Assembly (NCBI RefSeq): GCF_900291465.1
Contig: NZ_LT985808.1
Span: 405,564-469,563, forward strand
DNA length: 64,000 bases
Reading direction: 5' to 3'
From: Bacteroides sp. Marseille-P3684
Lineage (GTDB): Bacteria > Bacteroidota > Bacteroidia > Bacteroidales > Bacteroidaceae
Shown here: piece by piece, positions 16,829 to 25,722 of the stretch
Layout of the letters: every line of letters starts with the position of its first letter
Numbering within the stretch: position 1 is the stretch's first letter
Notes under the pieces: model-generated
The model's database searches: none
The model's input: the letters and a program-made list of their open reading frames with translations, nothing else
What the model was told of the DNA's origin: nothing
Position numbers and translations under genes: made by a program

Positions 16829-17788
16829 CTACGGACGCGCCTGCATCAGCGCACGCTCACGCTCCAGCTTGTGGTTCTCGTAGATTTCGTCGATGATGCC
16901 GTCCGACAGTCCGATGACGGGGACATAGATGTACGCCGCCGAGACGATGCCGGCAATGAGCAGGAAGATGTTGCCTGCCGGCACGATGACATCGGCGCGG
17001 TCGGGCTTGAGAGCGTACTTCGCCATGCGTTCCTCCACCGGGAGGGCACGGAGCGCCTCGTGGAGTGCCTGAAGCGTGACGACCGACATGCGTTGCACGC
17101 GCTTGTCCTTCTTCTCTGCCAGCCGGTAGAGCTTGTTGATGTTCCCGCCCGAGCCGACAATGTTGATATCGCTGTACGACTGTGCCAGGGCGGCGAGGTC
17201 GGTCTTCAGGCGGGTCCATTCGCTCTCCGCCACCGCCTCATTGAGGATGCGTACGGTACCGATGTTGTAGGAACGGCTGCACACCAGCTGGCCCTCGGAG
17301 AGGAGGTTGATCTCGGTGCTGCCGCCGCCTACGTCTACATACATATAGTTGCCCTTGCGGTCGCCCATGTAGGTCAGGTGGTTGTTGTAGATGATGCGTG
17401 CTTCCTCCTGTCCGTCGATGATTTCCACGCGGATGCCCGTCTTCCTGGCAATGCGCCGGATGATGGACGAGCCGTTTCTGGCGTCACGCATGGCGGATGT
17501 GGCGCAGGCACGGTATTCCTCCACATCATAGACTTTCATCAGCTGACGGAACGCCTTCATCACGCGCACCATGTCCTTCTCCTTCCGCTCGGAAATGACT
17601 CCGCGGGCAAACACGTCGAAGCCCAGGCGGAGCGGTACGCGCACCATGAGTTCCTTGCTCATCTCGGGGGCATCTGGCCCCTCCTCCACATGCTTGATGA
17701 GCAGTCGCACGGCATTCGAACCGATGTCGATTGCCGCGTAGTTGGTCCCGCAGGCGGGGACTGTCTCAGAGGTTATCGTATGCTTCAT
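16829..17788 (-). CDS. ppx: Ppx/GppA-family exopolyphosphatase
   Basis: The 319-aa protein has the ASKHA phosphatase fold signatures AAIDIGSNAVRLLI (20-33), ATSAMRDARN, IDGQEEARIIY, YVDVGGGSTEINL and IVGSGGNINKL. These match single-domain Ppx/GppA proteins that remove terminal phosphate from polyphosphate or pppGpp. Its ATG overlaps the stop of ppk1 by 4 nt, so polyphosphate synthesis and breakdown are encoded together. About 300 residues is typical of the short form lacking the C-terminal HD-like domain. Confidence 0.9.
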   Translation of the reverse strand: MKHTITSETVPACGTNYAAIDIGSNAVRLLIKHVEEGPDAPEMSKELMVRVPLRLGFDVFARGVISERKEKDMVRVMKAFRQLMKVYDVEEYRACATSAMRDARNGSSIIRRIARKTGIRVEIIDGQEEARIIYNNHLTYMGDRKGNYMYVDVGGGSTEINLLSEGQLVCSRSYNIGTVRILNEAVAESEWTRLKTDLAALAQSYSDINIVGSGGNINKLYRLAEKKDKRVQRMSVVTLQALHEALRALPVEERMAKYALKPDRADVIVPAGNIFLLIAGIVSAAYIYVPVIGLSDGIIDEIYENHKLERERALMQARP

Positions 17789-19857
17789 TCTTCTGTTGCT
17801 TGTTCTTCGTTCAGGTAATATTCATACAAGGCTTCCTGCGAGCGGAAGGGTTGTCCGCCCTCGTCAGGCTGCTTGAACAGGTTCTTCCCTTCGCCGTCGA
17901 CGATGCGCGCCTGGAGCGTGTCGCGCAACCCGAAGTCGACGATGCGTTTCATCTCTTCCTTCACCTCCGGGTCATAGACCGGTGTGACCACCTCCACACG
18001 GTTGTCGAGGTTGCGCGGCATCCAGTCAGCGGACCCGATAAACACCCGTTCCTCGCCCCCGGCAGCAAACACGAAGATGCGCGAATGCTCCAGATAGCGG
18101 TCAATGATGCCCGCGATGCGGATGTGGTCGCTTACCCCGGGAATGCCCGGCACAAGAGAACAGTTGCCACGTACGAGCAGGTCGATGTCAACCCCTGCGC
18201 ACGACGCCTCGTAGAGCTTCTCCACCATGACGGGGTCGGTAATGTGGTTAATCTTTATCTTTATGTAGGCGGGCTTGCCGCTCTTCCGGTTCTTGATTTC
18301 GTTGTTTATGAGCGCGACGAAGCGGTTCTTCATCTCGTTGGGCGACACGAGCAGCTCCTTGAAACGTACGGGCGTGTAGGGACGCTCGATGAAGCCGAAG
18401 ACACTGTCGACATCCTTCACCAGGCGGCGCGATGCCGTCATGAGCATGCAGTCGGTGTATGTACGTGCGTTGCCTTCATGGAAGTTGCCCGTACTGATGC
18501 AGGCGATGTCCGCCCCGTGCTTCATCCCGATGTGGACAATCTTCGAGTGCACCTTCAGTCCTTCCACGCCGAAGATGACCTTGATGCCCGCCTCCTGCAT
18601 GCGCTTCGACCAGTTGATGTTCGAAGCCTCGTCGAAACGTGCCAGCAACTCGATGACCACGGTCACCTTCTTGCCGTTACGGGCTGCCCCGATGAGGGCG
18701 CGCACCACCTTCGACTCTCGTGCCAGGCGATAAAGCGTAATCTTGATGCTCTCCACCTCCTTGCTCACGGCTGCCTCCTGAAGGATGCGGATGAAGGAGT
18801 CGAAGTTGTGATAGGGGACGTGGATGAAGCGGTCCTTCTGCCGGATGCGGTCGAGCAGGCTCGCAGGACCGTCCAGTTCCCGCTTCAGGATGGGGGTCCA
18901 TGTAGGGTAGCGCAGGTCGGCACGGCCGCAGTCGGGGAAGCGCATGAAGTCCTTGTGGTTCTGGTAGCGTCCGCTTGCCAGCACGGTGTCCAGGCTGTCC
19001 AGGTCGAGCTTGCGGAGGACGCGCTTGAGCAGGTCCTTCGGGATGCGTGCGTCGTAGAGGACGCGGAGGGGCTCGCCGCGCTTGCGGCTCTTCACGCCCT
19101 TTGAAATCTTCTGGAGGATGCCCGTGCGCAGGTCGTTGTCTATCTCCATCTCGGCATCGCGGGTGAACTTGAACGTGTACGCCTCGAAGGAGGTGAAGCC
19201 CAGTCCCTCAAAGACGAGCGGCAGGCAGCAGCGCACCACATCGTCGAGATACATCAGGTAGCTGCGCCCCTCATGGTCGGGCAGGCGGACGAAGCGCCCG
19301 CAGGGACCCACGGGGACCTCCAGGAAGGCATAGTCGGCAACGGGCTTCGGTTCCGTGCGCGAGACCTTCACGGCGAGATAGATGTTCTCGTCGTTCTCAT
19401 AGTCGAGCCACTTGATGGCGGAGAACCACACGGGCACGATGAAGCCGCTGAGCCGTTCGCGGAAATAGCTGCGGATGAAGTCCAGCTGTCCGGGCGTCAC
19501 CTCGGTGTCGTCGACGAGACAGATGTTCTCGCGCCTCAGCTCCTCGGTGACCTGCTCCACCGCCTGGGCATAGGCCTTGGCATAATGGGCGTTGAGCTTG
19601 CCTATCTGCTTGATAATCTTCTTTGCATGTTCGCTCTCACGGACGGCTGCACGGTCAGCGCACTCGGCGATGCGGCTCTGGCTCGCCATGCGTACTCGGA
19701 AGAACTCGTCGAGGTTGTTCGAGTAGATGCCCAGGAACGAGAGCCGCTCCAACAGTGGGACATGGGGACGGGTGGCTTCCTGCAAGATTCGTTCGTTGAA
19801 ATACATCCAGCTGATGTCTCTCTCCAGGTAGGGAGAGCCTTTCTTCTTCTGTGCCAT
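17785..19857 (-). CDS. ppk1: Polyphosphate kinase 1
   Basis: The 690-aa enzyme polymerises ATP gamma-phosphate into polyphosphate. It shows the N-terminal YLERDISWMYFNERILQEA, the helical region SNNLDEFFRVRMAS, and the two phospholipase-D-like halves with RFDEASNINWSKRM, VEGLKVHSKIVHIG (the conserved active-site His region), STGNFHEGNARTYTDCML and a second VRGNCSLVPGIPGVS...IFVFAAGGEERVFIGSADWM. Start at ATG 19855-19857, directly before the conserved N-terminus; a longer upstream frame has no family similarity. Operon with ppx (ATGA overlap). Confidence 0.93.
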   Translation of the reverse strand: MAQKKKGSPYLERDISWMYFNERILQEATRPHVPLLERLSFLGIYSNNLDEFFRVRMASQSRIAECADRAAVRESEHAKKIIKQIGKLNAHYAKAYAQAVEQVTEELRRENICLVDDTEVTPGQLDFIRSYFRERLSGFIVPVWFSAIKWLDYENDENIYLAVKVSRTEPKPVADYAFLEVPVGPCGRFVRLPDHEGRSYLMYLDDVVRCCLPLVFEGLGFTSFEAYTFKFTRDAEMEIDNDLRTGILQKISKGVKSRKRGEPLRVLYDARIPKDLLKRVLRKLDLDSLDTVLASGRYQNHKDFMRFPDCGRADLRYPTWTPILKRELDGPASLLDRIRQKDRFIHVPYHNFDSFIRILQEAAVSKEVESIKITLYRLARESKVVRALIGAARNGKKVTVVIELLARFDEASNINWSKRMQEAGIKVIFGVEGLKVHSKIVHIGMKHGADIACISTGNFHEGNARTYTDCMLMTASRRLVKDVDSVFGFIERPYTPVRFKELLVSPNEMKNRFVALINNEIKNRKSGKPAYIKIKINHITDPVMVEKLYEASCAGVDIDLLVRGNCSLVPGIPGVSDHIRIAGIIDRYLEHSRIFVFAAGGEERVFIGSADWMPRNLDNRVEVVTPVYDPEVKEEMKRIVDFGLRDTLQARIVDGEGKNLFKQPDEGGQPFRSQEALYEYYLNEEQATEE

Positions 19858-19958
19858 AAGTGATTGGTTTGTGTGGAGCAAAGAAACGAAACTTATGTTA
19901 CAATACGATTGCAGAAAGGAGAATATTTGACAGAAAATGGGCTGCGACGTACGTACCG

Positions 19959-22097
19959 TCAGTAGATGGAGTACGCGAGCACGTCCCACAACTCACGGAT
20001 GCGGCGTTCGGGGTCCCAGCGTCCGCCAAAGGTCCATTGTGCCGTGATGCCATAGAAGGCAGGGGCGCCCGGTGCCTTGTCGAGGTTGTCGTCGAGCCAG
20101 CCGCTCTGCCCGCCCTCACGGGTACAGTTGGCATAGTAGGTGCGCTGTCCCCAGGGGCAGGGGTCGAGCACCTTGTCGGTATAGGCATAGCCGATGTTGC
20201 TGTCCAGCACGTTCTTCGTCAGGCGGCAGTTGACGAGGACGAACTGTGCGTCGTGGTGATAGCGCCCCAACGGCGTGGGCGAGAGGGCGTCGAAGGTGGA
20301 GTTCGTGATGACCAGCTTCTTGCTGCGGTCGCCGCGTCCGTCGTGCCAAATCATGGCGCGGCTGTCGCCCACGAACCGGCAGCGCGTGGCGTAGCACCAG
20401 CCGCGCGGACAGAGGAAGTCGACCCCGGGGCAGCGCAGGTAGAGGTCGGCGTGGTAGTACATCCCCTCGCCTCCCCGCGCCCAGAGCGAAAGGGCGTCGT
20501 TGCCGTCCGCCCAGACATTGCAGTTGATGACGATGGTGCGCGTGGCGCGTCCGAAGATGGCCATCTGATGGGTCGTGGTGCGCTCCACGGTCGTCCCGTA
20601 GTTGTTGTAGACCGTCAGTCCGCTGATGACACAGTCGTCCGCCCCCTCCTGGAGGACGATGACCCCGTTGCCGACGGGCTTCCCGTGATACTCGGTGACG
20701 GTGCGCGTCTTCGCCGTCTCGGCTAGGATGATGCGGGTGCTGTCGCGGTCCTCACCGACGAGGACGATGTTCGGACGGTCGATGATGACCTTCTGCCGGT
20801 ACGTCCCCTTCGTCAGCAGTATCTTGTAGGGGCGGTCGGGATGTGCGGGTGCCTGCTCGATGGCTGCCTGGATGCTCTCTCCCGGACGGACGACGGCATC
20901 AAACGCCCGGAGGTCCGGCTCGGGACGACGGTACAGCTCGATGGTGCCGTTCACGTTCGCTCCCGGGGTGGTCAGGCTGACGGGCACCTTGTGTGCCGGG
21001 TCGTGGCGGTCCGCCCAGGCATCGTAGAGCGGATAGAGCTCCGACGGACGGTCGTTGTACCAGCTGTAGCCGTTGCGCCGCTCCTCGCCCAGCTCTTCGA
21101 GGTGACGGCGGGGGATGCCGTCGCGGTCGCACACGAAGGGTTCGCAGCGTTCGAGGTCATAGAAGCGTGCCCAGAGCGGACCGGCGGTGCTGTCGGCCAG
21201 CAGACGGGTGCCTCCCCAGCGAGTCCCGTCCCAGCGGCGCTCGATGCGCAGCCCCGTCAGCTTGTAGGTGTCGAACCACCGCATGGCGGCATGGACGGCA
21301 CGCTTCACCCGTTCGTCGGGGTCGGGCAAGGACATGAGCAGGCGGACGATGGCGGCACTCTCCTGCGAGCAGTAGGAGGGCAGCTCAAAGGCGCGTGCGG
21401 AGGTGGGCAGCAGGGTCTTCTCGTCGTGCTGCTGGCACCAGACGGTGAGACGTCCGTCAGCGGTCCGAATCTGTGTGTCCAGGATGCAGCCGATGCCGCG
21501 GTGGAACGACGAGTCGATGCGCGCCCGCAGGGACCCGTCGACGAGGTCGCCGTCATAGGGCGCGTCGGCACGGAGGATGTGTTGCCAGAGTGTGAGCAGG
21601 TTGACGATGGCATCGTCGTTGTAGGTGATGTGGAACTGGTAGCCGCGCGTCAGGGGCCAGAACTGCGGCCATCCGCCACCGGGATACTGCCCGGAGAGCA
21701 GGTAGCCGACGCCCCGGCGGAATGCGTCGCGGCAACGGGTGTCGCCCGTCTGCCGGTAAAGCCGGGCAAGGAAGTCCATCTGGGTCGTCGTGGCGTTGTT
21801 GTCGATGGTGGAGTCGTCGCGCCGACTGCGGTCAGCCTCCACCCGGGCGCGTTCTTCGTCGGTCAGACGGCGTGCCATGTCGATGTTCTTGGGCCAGCCG
21901 CCCGTGACACGTTGGAAGAGCAGGACCTGCTCGCCGATGAGACGGGCGGTGTCGGTCCGGAAGAAAGCCGCATCGGTGCGGCGGAGCGGATTGGGCGTCC
22001 GTTGGCGTTGTGCCGTTGCCGGGAGAAGCAGGCAGCCCATCAGGGAGAAGGCGGCAAGGAAACGGATGCCTCGCCGCAAGTCAGGATGTTTTTTCAT
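19959..22097 (-). CDS. PL10 pectate lyase - CE8 pectin methylesterase fusion
   Basis: The 712-aa secreted, two-domain pectinase starts with a signal peptide (FLAAFSLMGCLLLPATA). Residues about 35-390 are a PL10 lyase: FQRVTGGWPKNIDM, IDNNATTTQMDFLA, GGGWPQFWPLTRGYQFHITYND and ELPSYCSQESAAIVR. Residues about 400-712 are a CE8-like beta-helix: GESIQAAIEQAP, GNGVIVLQEGADDCVISGLTVYN, ADGNDALSLWARGGEGMYY, GVDFLCPRGWCYATRC and LGRYHHDAQFVLVNC. One polypeptide can thus de-esterify and cleave homogalacturonan. It is followed after 100 bp by ppk1 on the same strand, and its upstream gap holds a family-A repeat. Confidence 0.88.
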   Translation of the reverse strand: MKKHPDLRRGIRFLAAFSLMGCLLLPATAQRQRTPNPLRRTDAAFFRTDTARLIGEQVLLFQRVTGGWPKNIDMARRLTDEERARVEADRSRRDDSTIDNNATTTQMDFLARLYRQTGDTRCRDAFRRGVGYLLSGQYPGGGWPQFWPLTRGYQFHITYNDDAIVNLLTLWQHILRADAPYDGDLVDGSLRARIDSSFHRGIGCILDTQIRTADGRLTVWCQQHDEKTLLPTSARAFELPSYCSQESAAIVRLLMSLPDPDERVKRAVHAAMRWFDTYKLTGLRIERRWDGTRWGGTRLLADSTAGPLWARFYDLERCEPFVCDRDGIPRRHLEELGEERRNGYSWYNDRPSELYPLYDAWADRHDPAHKVPVSLTTPGANVNGTIELYRRPEPDLRAFDAVVRPGESIQAAIEQAPAHPDRPYKILLTKGTYRQKVIIDRPNIVLVGEDRDSTRIILAETAKTRTVTEYHGKPVGNGVIVLQEGADDCVISGLTVYNNYGTTVERTTTHQMAIFGRATRTIVINCNVWADGNDALSLWARGGEGMYYHADLYLRCPGVDFLCPRGWCYATRCRFVGDSRAMIWHDGRGDRSKKLVITNSTFDALSPTPLGRYHHDAQFVLVNCRLTKNVLDSNIGYAYTDKVLDPCPWGQRTYYANCTREGGQSGWLDDNLDKAPGAPAFYGITAQWTFGGRWDPERRIRELWDVLAYSIY

Positions 22098-22290
22098 AGC
22101 TGTGAGCGATTACAGGTTTCTACTGCATACAGAGCTTGCGTCTGTTGCCGGTGTAAAGGTACTGCTTTCTGGCGGACGGACGGATGGACCGGGGCTGTTT
22201 TTTTCACCCGACGCCATCCTTATGCCCCACGTGCCGTCCGGCGGGACGTGTCCGTCGGCGGGGCACCCCCTATGCCGGGAGAGGGATTGC

Positions 22291-22415
22291 GAATTTTGTT
22301 TACAACACCCTACCGATAGGTCGCTACCGTCGTACGGACGTGTCCGTAGCGCGGTGCGGACGCGTCCGTACGAGCGTGGCGACGCGTCCGTACGACGGTA
22401 CGGACCCATTCGCAG
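22291..22415 (+). repeat. Family-A 125-bp palindrome-rich repeat, copy 1
   Basis: This 125-bp block matches 34952-35076 at about 115 positions, with no gaps. It begins GAATTTTGTTTACA and is built from repeated CCGTACG / GGACGCGTCC units that form nested hairpins, including the palindrome GGACGCGTCC twice. It lies upstream of the ECF sigma gene. Confidence 0.8.
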
Positions 22416-22484
22416 CATAGTGCTGACGGACAAGCAGTTACGTTTTTCAATAAAAATAGACAAATTTCTATTTGTCGCGACGTT

Positions 22485-22516
22485 TTTGGGAAGAATGGAA
22501 TAAATTCGTACTTTTG
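22485..22516 (+). promoter_or_regulatory. Promoter of the ECF sigma gene
   Basis: TTTG (22485-22488), 20-bp spacer, TACTTTTG (22509-22516): a perfect housekeeping-type promoter 42 bp before the ATG. Confidence 0.7.
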
Positions 22517-22557
22517 GGAACTCAATTGTAAACATTTGTATCATTTCCGTTTACCCC

Positions 22558-23067
22558 ATGTTATCTCCCGCTGACAGAGAAAAAGCCGTCGAACTCTTCA
22601 ACCGGCACTTCAACCACCTGGTGCTGTTTGTCAACCAATATACACACTCCATCCCCACTGCCGAAGACCTCGTGCAGGACATGTTCGTACGGCTGTTGGA
22701 GAAGGGGCAGTTGCTCGACAGTCCGCCTGCCTACCTCTTTGTCTGCGCCCGCAACGCCGCACGCAACTACCTGCGCGACCGGCACGAGCATGTGGAGCTG
22801 GCCGAGGCGCAGGCTGCCGCGTCCGCAGACCCCGGTATCGAGGAGACCCTGACCTACTTCGAACGCCTGCAGGAGATACACGATGCCGTCAGCGAGCTGC
22901 CGCCGCGCTGCAACGAGGTCCTCCGCAAAATCTACTACGAGAACAAGCACTACGACGAGGTGGCGGCGGAGATGGGGCTCTCGGTCAACACCGTCAAGAC
23001 GCACGTCTACCTCGCCATCAAGGCACTGAAGAAGAACTTCACGCTCTACCTCCTGCTCTTCGTCTAG
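22558..23067 (+). CDS. ECF-type RNA polymerase sigma factor
   Basis: The 169-aa protein has sigma region 2 (AVELFNRHFNHLVLFVNQYT, AEDLVQDMFVRLLEKG, YLFVCARNAARNYLRD) and region 4 (ELPPRCNEVLRKIYYENKHYDEVAAEMGLSVNTVKTHVYLAIKAL). It resembles the sigma factors paired with FecR anti-sigma factors in Bacteroidetes trans-envelope signalling. No FecR gene is next to it; the only one in the window (32054-33223) heads the convergent operon whose last gene ends 88 bp away, so the two probably work together (inference). It has its own housekeeping promoter. Confidence 0.9.
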   Translation: MLSPADREKAVELFNRHFNHLVLFVNQYTHSIPTAEDLVQDMFVRLLEKGQLLDSPPAYLFVCARNAARNYLRDRHEHVELAEAQAAASADPGIEETLTYFERLQEIHDAVSELPPRCNEVLRKIYYENKHYDEVAAEMGLSVNTVKTHVYLAIKALKKNFTLYLLLFV

Positions 23068-23096
23068 GCGGACGTCCGTCCGTGGAGCGGAAACAG

Positions 23097-23148
23097 AAAC
23101 ATCGCCTTGCAGGGTCCCTCCGGGGGACACACGCTGCAAGGCGATGTT
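23097..23148. terminator. Bidirectional terminator between sigma factor and thioredoxin genes
   Basis: A 16-bp perfect inverted repeat (AAACATCGCCTTGCAG at 23097-23112 with its complement at 23133-23148), flanked by A and T runs, sits between convergent genes. Confidence 0.85.
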
Positions 23149-23154
23149 TTCAGT

Positions 23155-24627
23155 TTACTTCTCTGCCGTCACCTGTTCCGCCATCCGGATGAGCTCCTGT
23201 GGCGAGCGGGCGCCGGTGAGGGTGTGGAGCAGGTTGCCGTCGGCATCGAGGACGAGCAGCGTGGGGTAGACCTTCACGCCGTACTTCTTTGCCAGCTCGA
23301 TGCCCTCGCCCTTCTCCATGTCACACTTGAAGGAGACGAAGCGGGGGTTGAACGCATCGCCCACATCCTTGCGCGGGAAGACCACGCTCGCCATCATGCG
23401 GCACGGTCCGCACCAGGACGTGAAGCAATCCATGAACACCAGTTTTCCCTCGCGCTTGGCGCGTGCCAGAACTTCGCTGAAGGGTCCGTGGTCAAAGTCG
23501 ATGCCCTCCCCCTTCTCCAGCAGGGTAGCAAACGAGGCGAGGCTCTTGCCCGCTGACGTATTGCCTTCGCGCACCGCTGCCTCCTTCAGGTAGGCGACCA
23601 GTGACGCCTTGTCCTCCGCGTTCATGTCGGAGAAGTCGAGGCTCAGCTCCAGGTTGGCGCGGTAAATGAGCAGGCGGTGTCCGTAGGTCTGCAGGTAGTC
23701 CAGCAAGCCCCGGTAATCCTTTGCCCCGCGCAGCTTGGCAATGTCGTAGAACGTCCGGCTGACACAGGTGTCGGACAGTTGCGCCTCGTCCATCACCCGA
23801 CGGAGGGAGTCGAGTCCCGCCTCGTCGAAGGTGACACTGCCCATGGCGTACTGCATGACCTCGCGGCAGACGAGCGACTCCAGGAAGTTGTCGATGGTGC
23901 GGGCACCGATGCTGTCGTCAAAGAGCTGCTTGTGGGCGACGAGGTAACGGTAGTTGTCACAGTTGCGGTCGGGGATGGCAAGGCGTGCCAGCATCCAGTT
24001 GTCCTTCTTCGCCAGGTCGGCGGGCCGGAGCAGCTTCAGGTACTCCTGACCGACGACCGTGAAGAGCGAATCCTCGTCCGCCAGGCGGAGTGCCTTCACG
24101 TAGTGGTAGAGGCTGCTGCGCGAGTGGTCGCCGGCGGCATAGCGGCGTGCCGTCCCGCTCAACGAAGTGCTGTCGGACAGTGCCATCTCCACCTGGTTGC
24201 GGAAGTCGGGGAGTTTCGAGCCGCCGACGATGCGGTGGATGACGTTGCCGTCGGCATCGAGCACGAGGTAGTGGGCATAGGTCCGTACCCGGTACTTGAG
24301 GGCGAGTTCGTTGCCCTTGGCCGTGGTCATGTCCATCCAGAGATTGACGAAAGTCTTGTTCATGAAGTCGCAGAACGCCTGGTCACTAAAGACATACTTG
24401 TTCATGCCGTGGCAGGGCACTGCCCAGTCGACAAAGCAGTTGAAGAAGACCGGCTTGTTCTGCTCGCGCGCCAGGCGGAGCGCCTCGTCGAAGTCGTAAA
24501 CATAGTTCATCTTCACATCGGCTTTCACCTGGTCGCCATAGACGCTCTTGCCCGTCTGTGCGTGTCCGGCAGCCATCCCCAGGCAGAGCAGGAGCAGGCA
24601 TCCGGCGATTCGTTTCAATGTTTTCAT
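23155..24627 (-). CDS. Periplasmic protein with two thioredoxin-like domains
   Basis: The 490-aa exported protein (signal MKTLKRIAGCLLLLCLGMAAGHA) has two thioredoxin-fold domains joined by a helical middle. The C-terminal one (about 385-490) has a normal active site, FTSWCGPCRMM, plus YPTLLVLDADGN. The N-terminal one (about 35-150) reads VDWAVPCHGMN, so the first catalytic Cys of CxxC is replaced and it is probably not a full redox centre. The start is the Met before the signal peptide; the frame is open 29 codons further up but would overlap the preceding gene. It is the last gene of the SusCD operon, where such proteins are common partners; its client is unknown. Confidence 0.8.
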   Translation of the reverse strand: MKTLKRIAGCLLLLCLGMAAGHAQTGKSVYGDQVKADVKMNYVYDFDEALRLAREQNKPVFFNCFVDWAVPCHGMNKYVFSDQAFCDFMNKTFVNLWMDMTTAKGNELALKYRVRTYAHYLVLDADGNVIHRIVGGSKLPDFRNQVEMALSDSTSLSGTARRYAAGDHSRSSLYHYVKALRLADEDSLFTVVGQEYLKLLRPADLAKKDNWMLARLAIPDRNCDNYRYLVAHKQLFDDSIGARTIDNFLESLVCREVMQYAMGSVTFDEAGLDSLRRVMDEAQLSDTCVSRTFYDIAKLRGAKDYRGLLDYLQTYGHRLLIYRANLELSLDFSDMNAEDKASLVAYLKEAAVREGNTSAGKSLASFATLLEKGEGIDFDHGPFSEVLARAKREGKLVFMDCFTSWCGPCRMMASVVFPRKDVGDAFNPRFVSFKCDMEKGEGIELAKKYGVKVYPTLLVLDADGNLLHTLTGARSPQELIRMAEQVTAEK

Positions 24628-24703
24628 ACGAAGGTTTCCTTTCTTTAAAAGATTTGTTAAGCAGTTTTTATGTCGGAATAAGCATCGGTGTGCGGCAGGA
24701 GCC

Positions 24704-25684
24704 TCAGCGGGCATCCTTCACGCAGCGCACACTGTACAGCACGGGGCGGAAGACATTGTCCAGCCGTGTCGTTCCGCGCCAGATGCCTGACGAGTAGATG
24801 GCCACCATGCGGATGACTCCCTCTGAGACCAGGGCGGCACTCGAGCCGTTCAGGCCCTCGACCATGCGCTCCTCGTCGCACCAGAAATATCCGCACCGTG
24901 ACTCGTTGATGTAGTCCATCGTGTTCGCCGACGACTCGTAGGCGTCGCATCCGGCAAAGAGGGCTTCGAAGCCGCTCTCCCCGCCCGCCTTGAGATAGTC
25001 TCCGGCGGACGTCCCGCGCCATGCGTTCATCTTCTCGCGCTCGCCTTCCGCCATGCCCAGCACGGCCTCCAGCTTCAGCCAGTCTTCGTCGGTCGGCAGA
25101 CGCCAGCCTTCAGGCACGGCAGCCCGTGCGCCGTCGAGGGAGTAGAGGAAGCCGTAGCGTTCGGAGTAGCCTCCGTTCTCCTCCTCGGCAGCCAGCATCG
25201 CCTGCCGGGGACGCTCCTGTGCCAGCTTCACTTCCAGCTCGGCATAGAACTCGGCACTCGCGTTCCGGATGCCGTTCACGGCAATGCTCTCGGGAAGACC
25301 GATTTCGACGTAGCCGATGTACATGTCGATGGTCGACCGGGCGGACTCGTCGAGCCGGTCGGTCCAGTCGGCGAGCAGCTTCCGCGCCACTTCGCCCCAG
25401 ATGTTGCCGGGCAGATCGGCGGAAGCCCCGTCATAGATGTCCTGCCCGTAGGTGTAGCATCCGTCCTCGGCACCCATGGGGAGGAAGTAGGCAAGGTTCT
25501 CTGCCATCCATATCTGGTCGCCAATGCGGACGCACTTGTAGACATGTCCGTCGCGGGCGTCGGTGAAGTCGTCGGCAGCCCCGACCTGCGACAGGTCGAT
25601 GGGGTCCGCCGTTACTGTGTCCTCGCTGCAGGCCGCGCACACGACAAGGAGCAACAGGCCTGCCAGTTTATGTAGTTTCATCAT
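24704..25684 (-). CDS. FISUMP-domain lipoprotein of the SusCD operon
   Basis: The 326-aa lipoprotein (lipobox LLVVCAAC) contains DARDGHVYKCVRIGDQIWMAENLAY and, late, GFLYSLDGARAAVPEGWRLPTDEDW...LYSVRCVKD, the ends of the Fib_succ_major (FISUMP) domain. A long helical insertion separates the two halves. Such domains occur on surface lipoproteins that accompany SusCD transporters and may bind cell-wall material or cargo. It lies between the upstream metallopeptidase-like lipoprotein (38 bp gap) and the thioredoxin-like gene (76 bp gap), all on the same strand. Function not established. Confidence 0.8.
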   Translation of the reverse strand: MMKLHKLAGLLLLVVCAACSEDTVTADPIDLSQVGAADDFTDARDGHVYKCVRIGDQIWMAENLAYFLPMGAEDGCYTYGQDIYDGASADLPGNIWGEVARKLLADWTDRLDESARSTIDMYIGYVEIGLPESIAVNGIRNASAEFYAELEVKLAQERPRQAMLAAEEENGGYSERYGFLYSLDGARAAVPEGWRLPTDEDWLKLEAVLGMAEGEREKMNAWRGTSAGDYLKAGGESGFEALFAGCDAYESSANTMDYINESRCGYFWCDEERMVEGLNGSSAALVSEGVIRMVAIYSSGIWRGTTRLDNVFRPVLYSVRCVKDAR

Positions 25685-25722
25685 AATCCTAATCCTTTAC
25701 TTGTTTGGTTACACATCAGCCA

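Larger units (their letters stand above)
22098..22557. other. Divergent intergenic region (pectinase / ECF sigma)
   Basis: About 460 bases between divergent genes. It contains the family-A repeat (22291-22415) and the promoter of the sigma factor gene (22485-22516). Short open frames that translate the repeat in several registers are not genes. Confidence 0.6.

Noticed and set aside
22110-22544. Short frames with repeated RRTDASPRSYGRVRT-like peptides here, at 34971-35270 and at 52726-53496
   Set aside because: They are translations of the family-A DNA repeat in different frames; the likeness between them comes from the repeat, not from a protein family.
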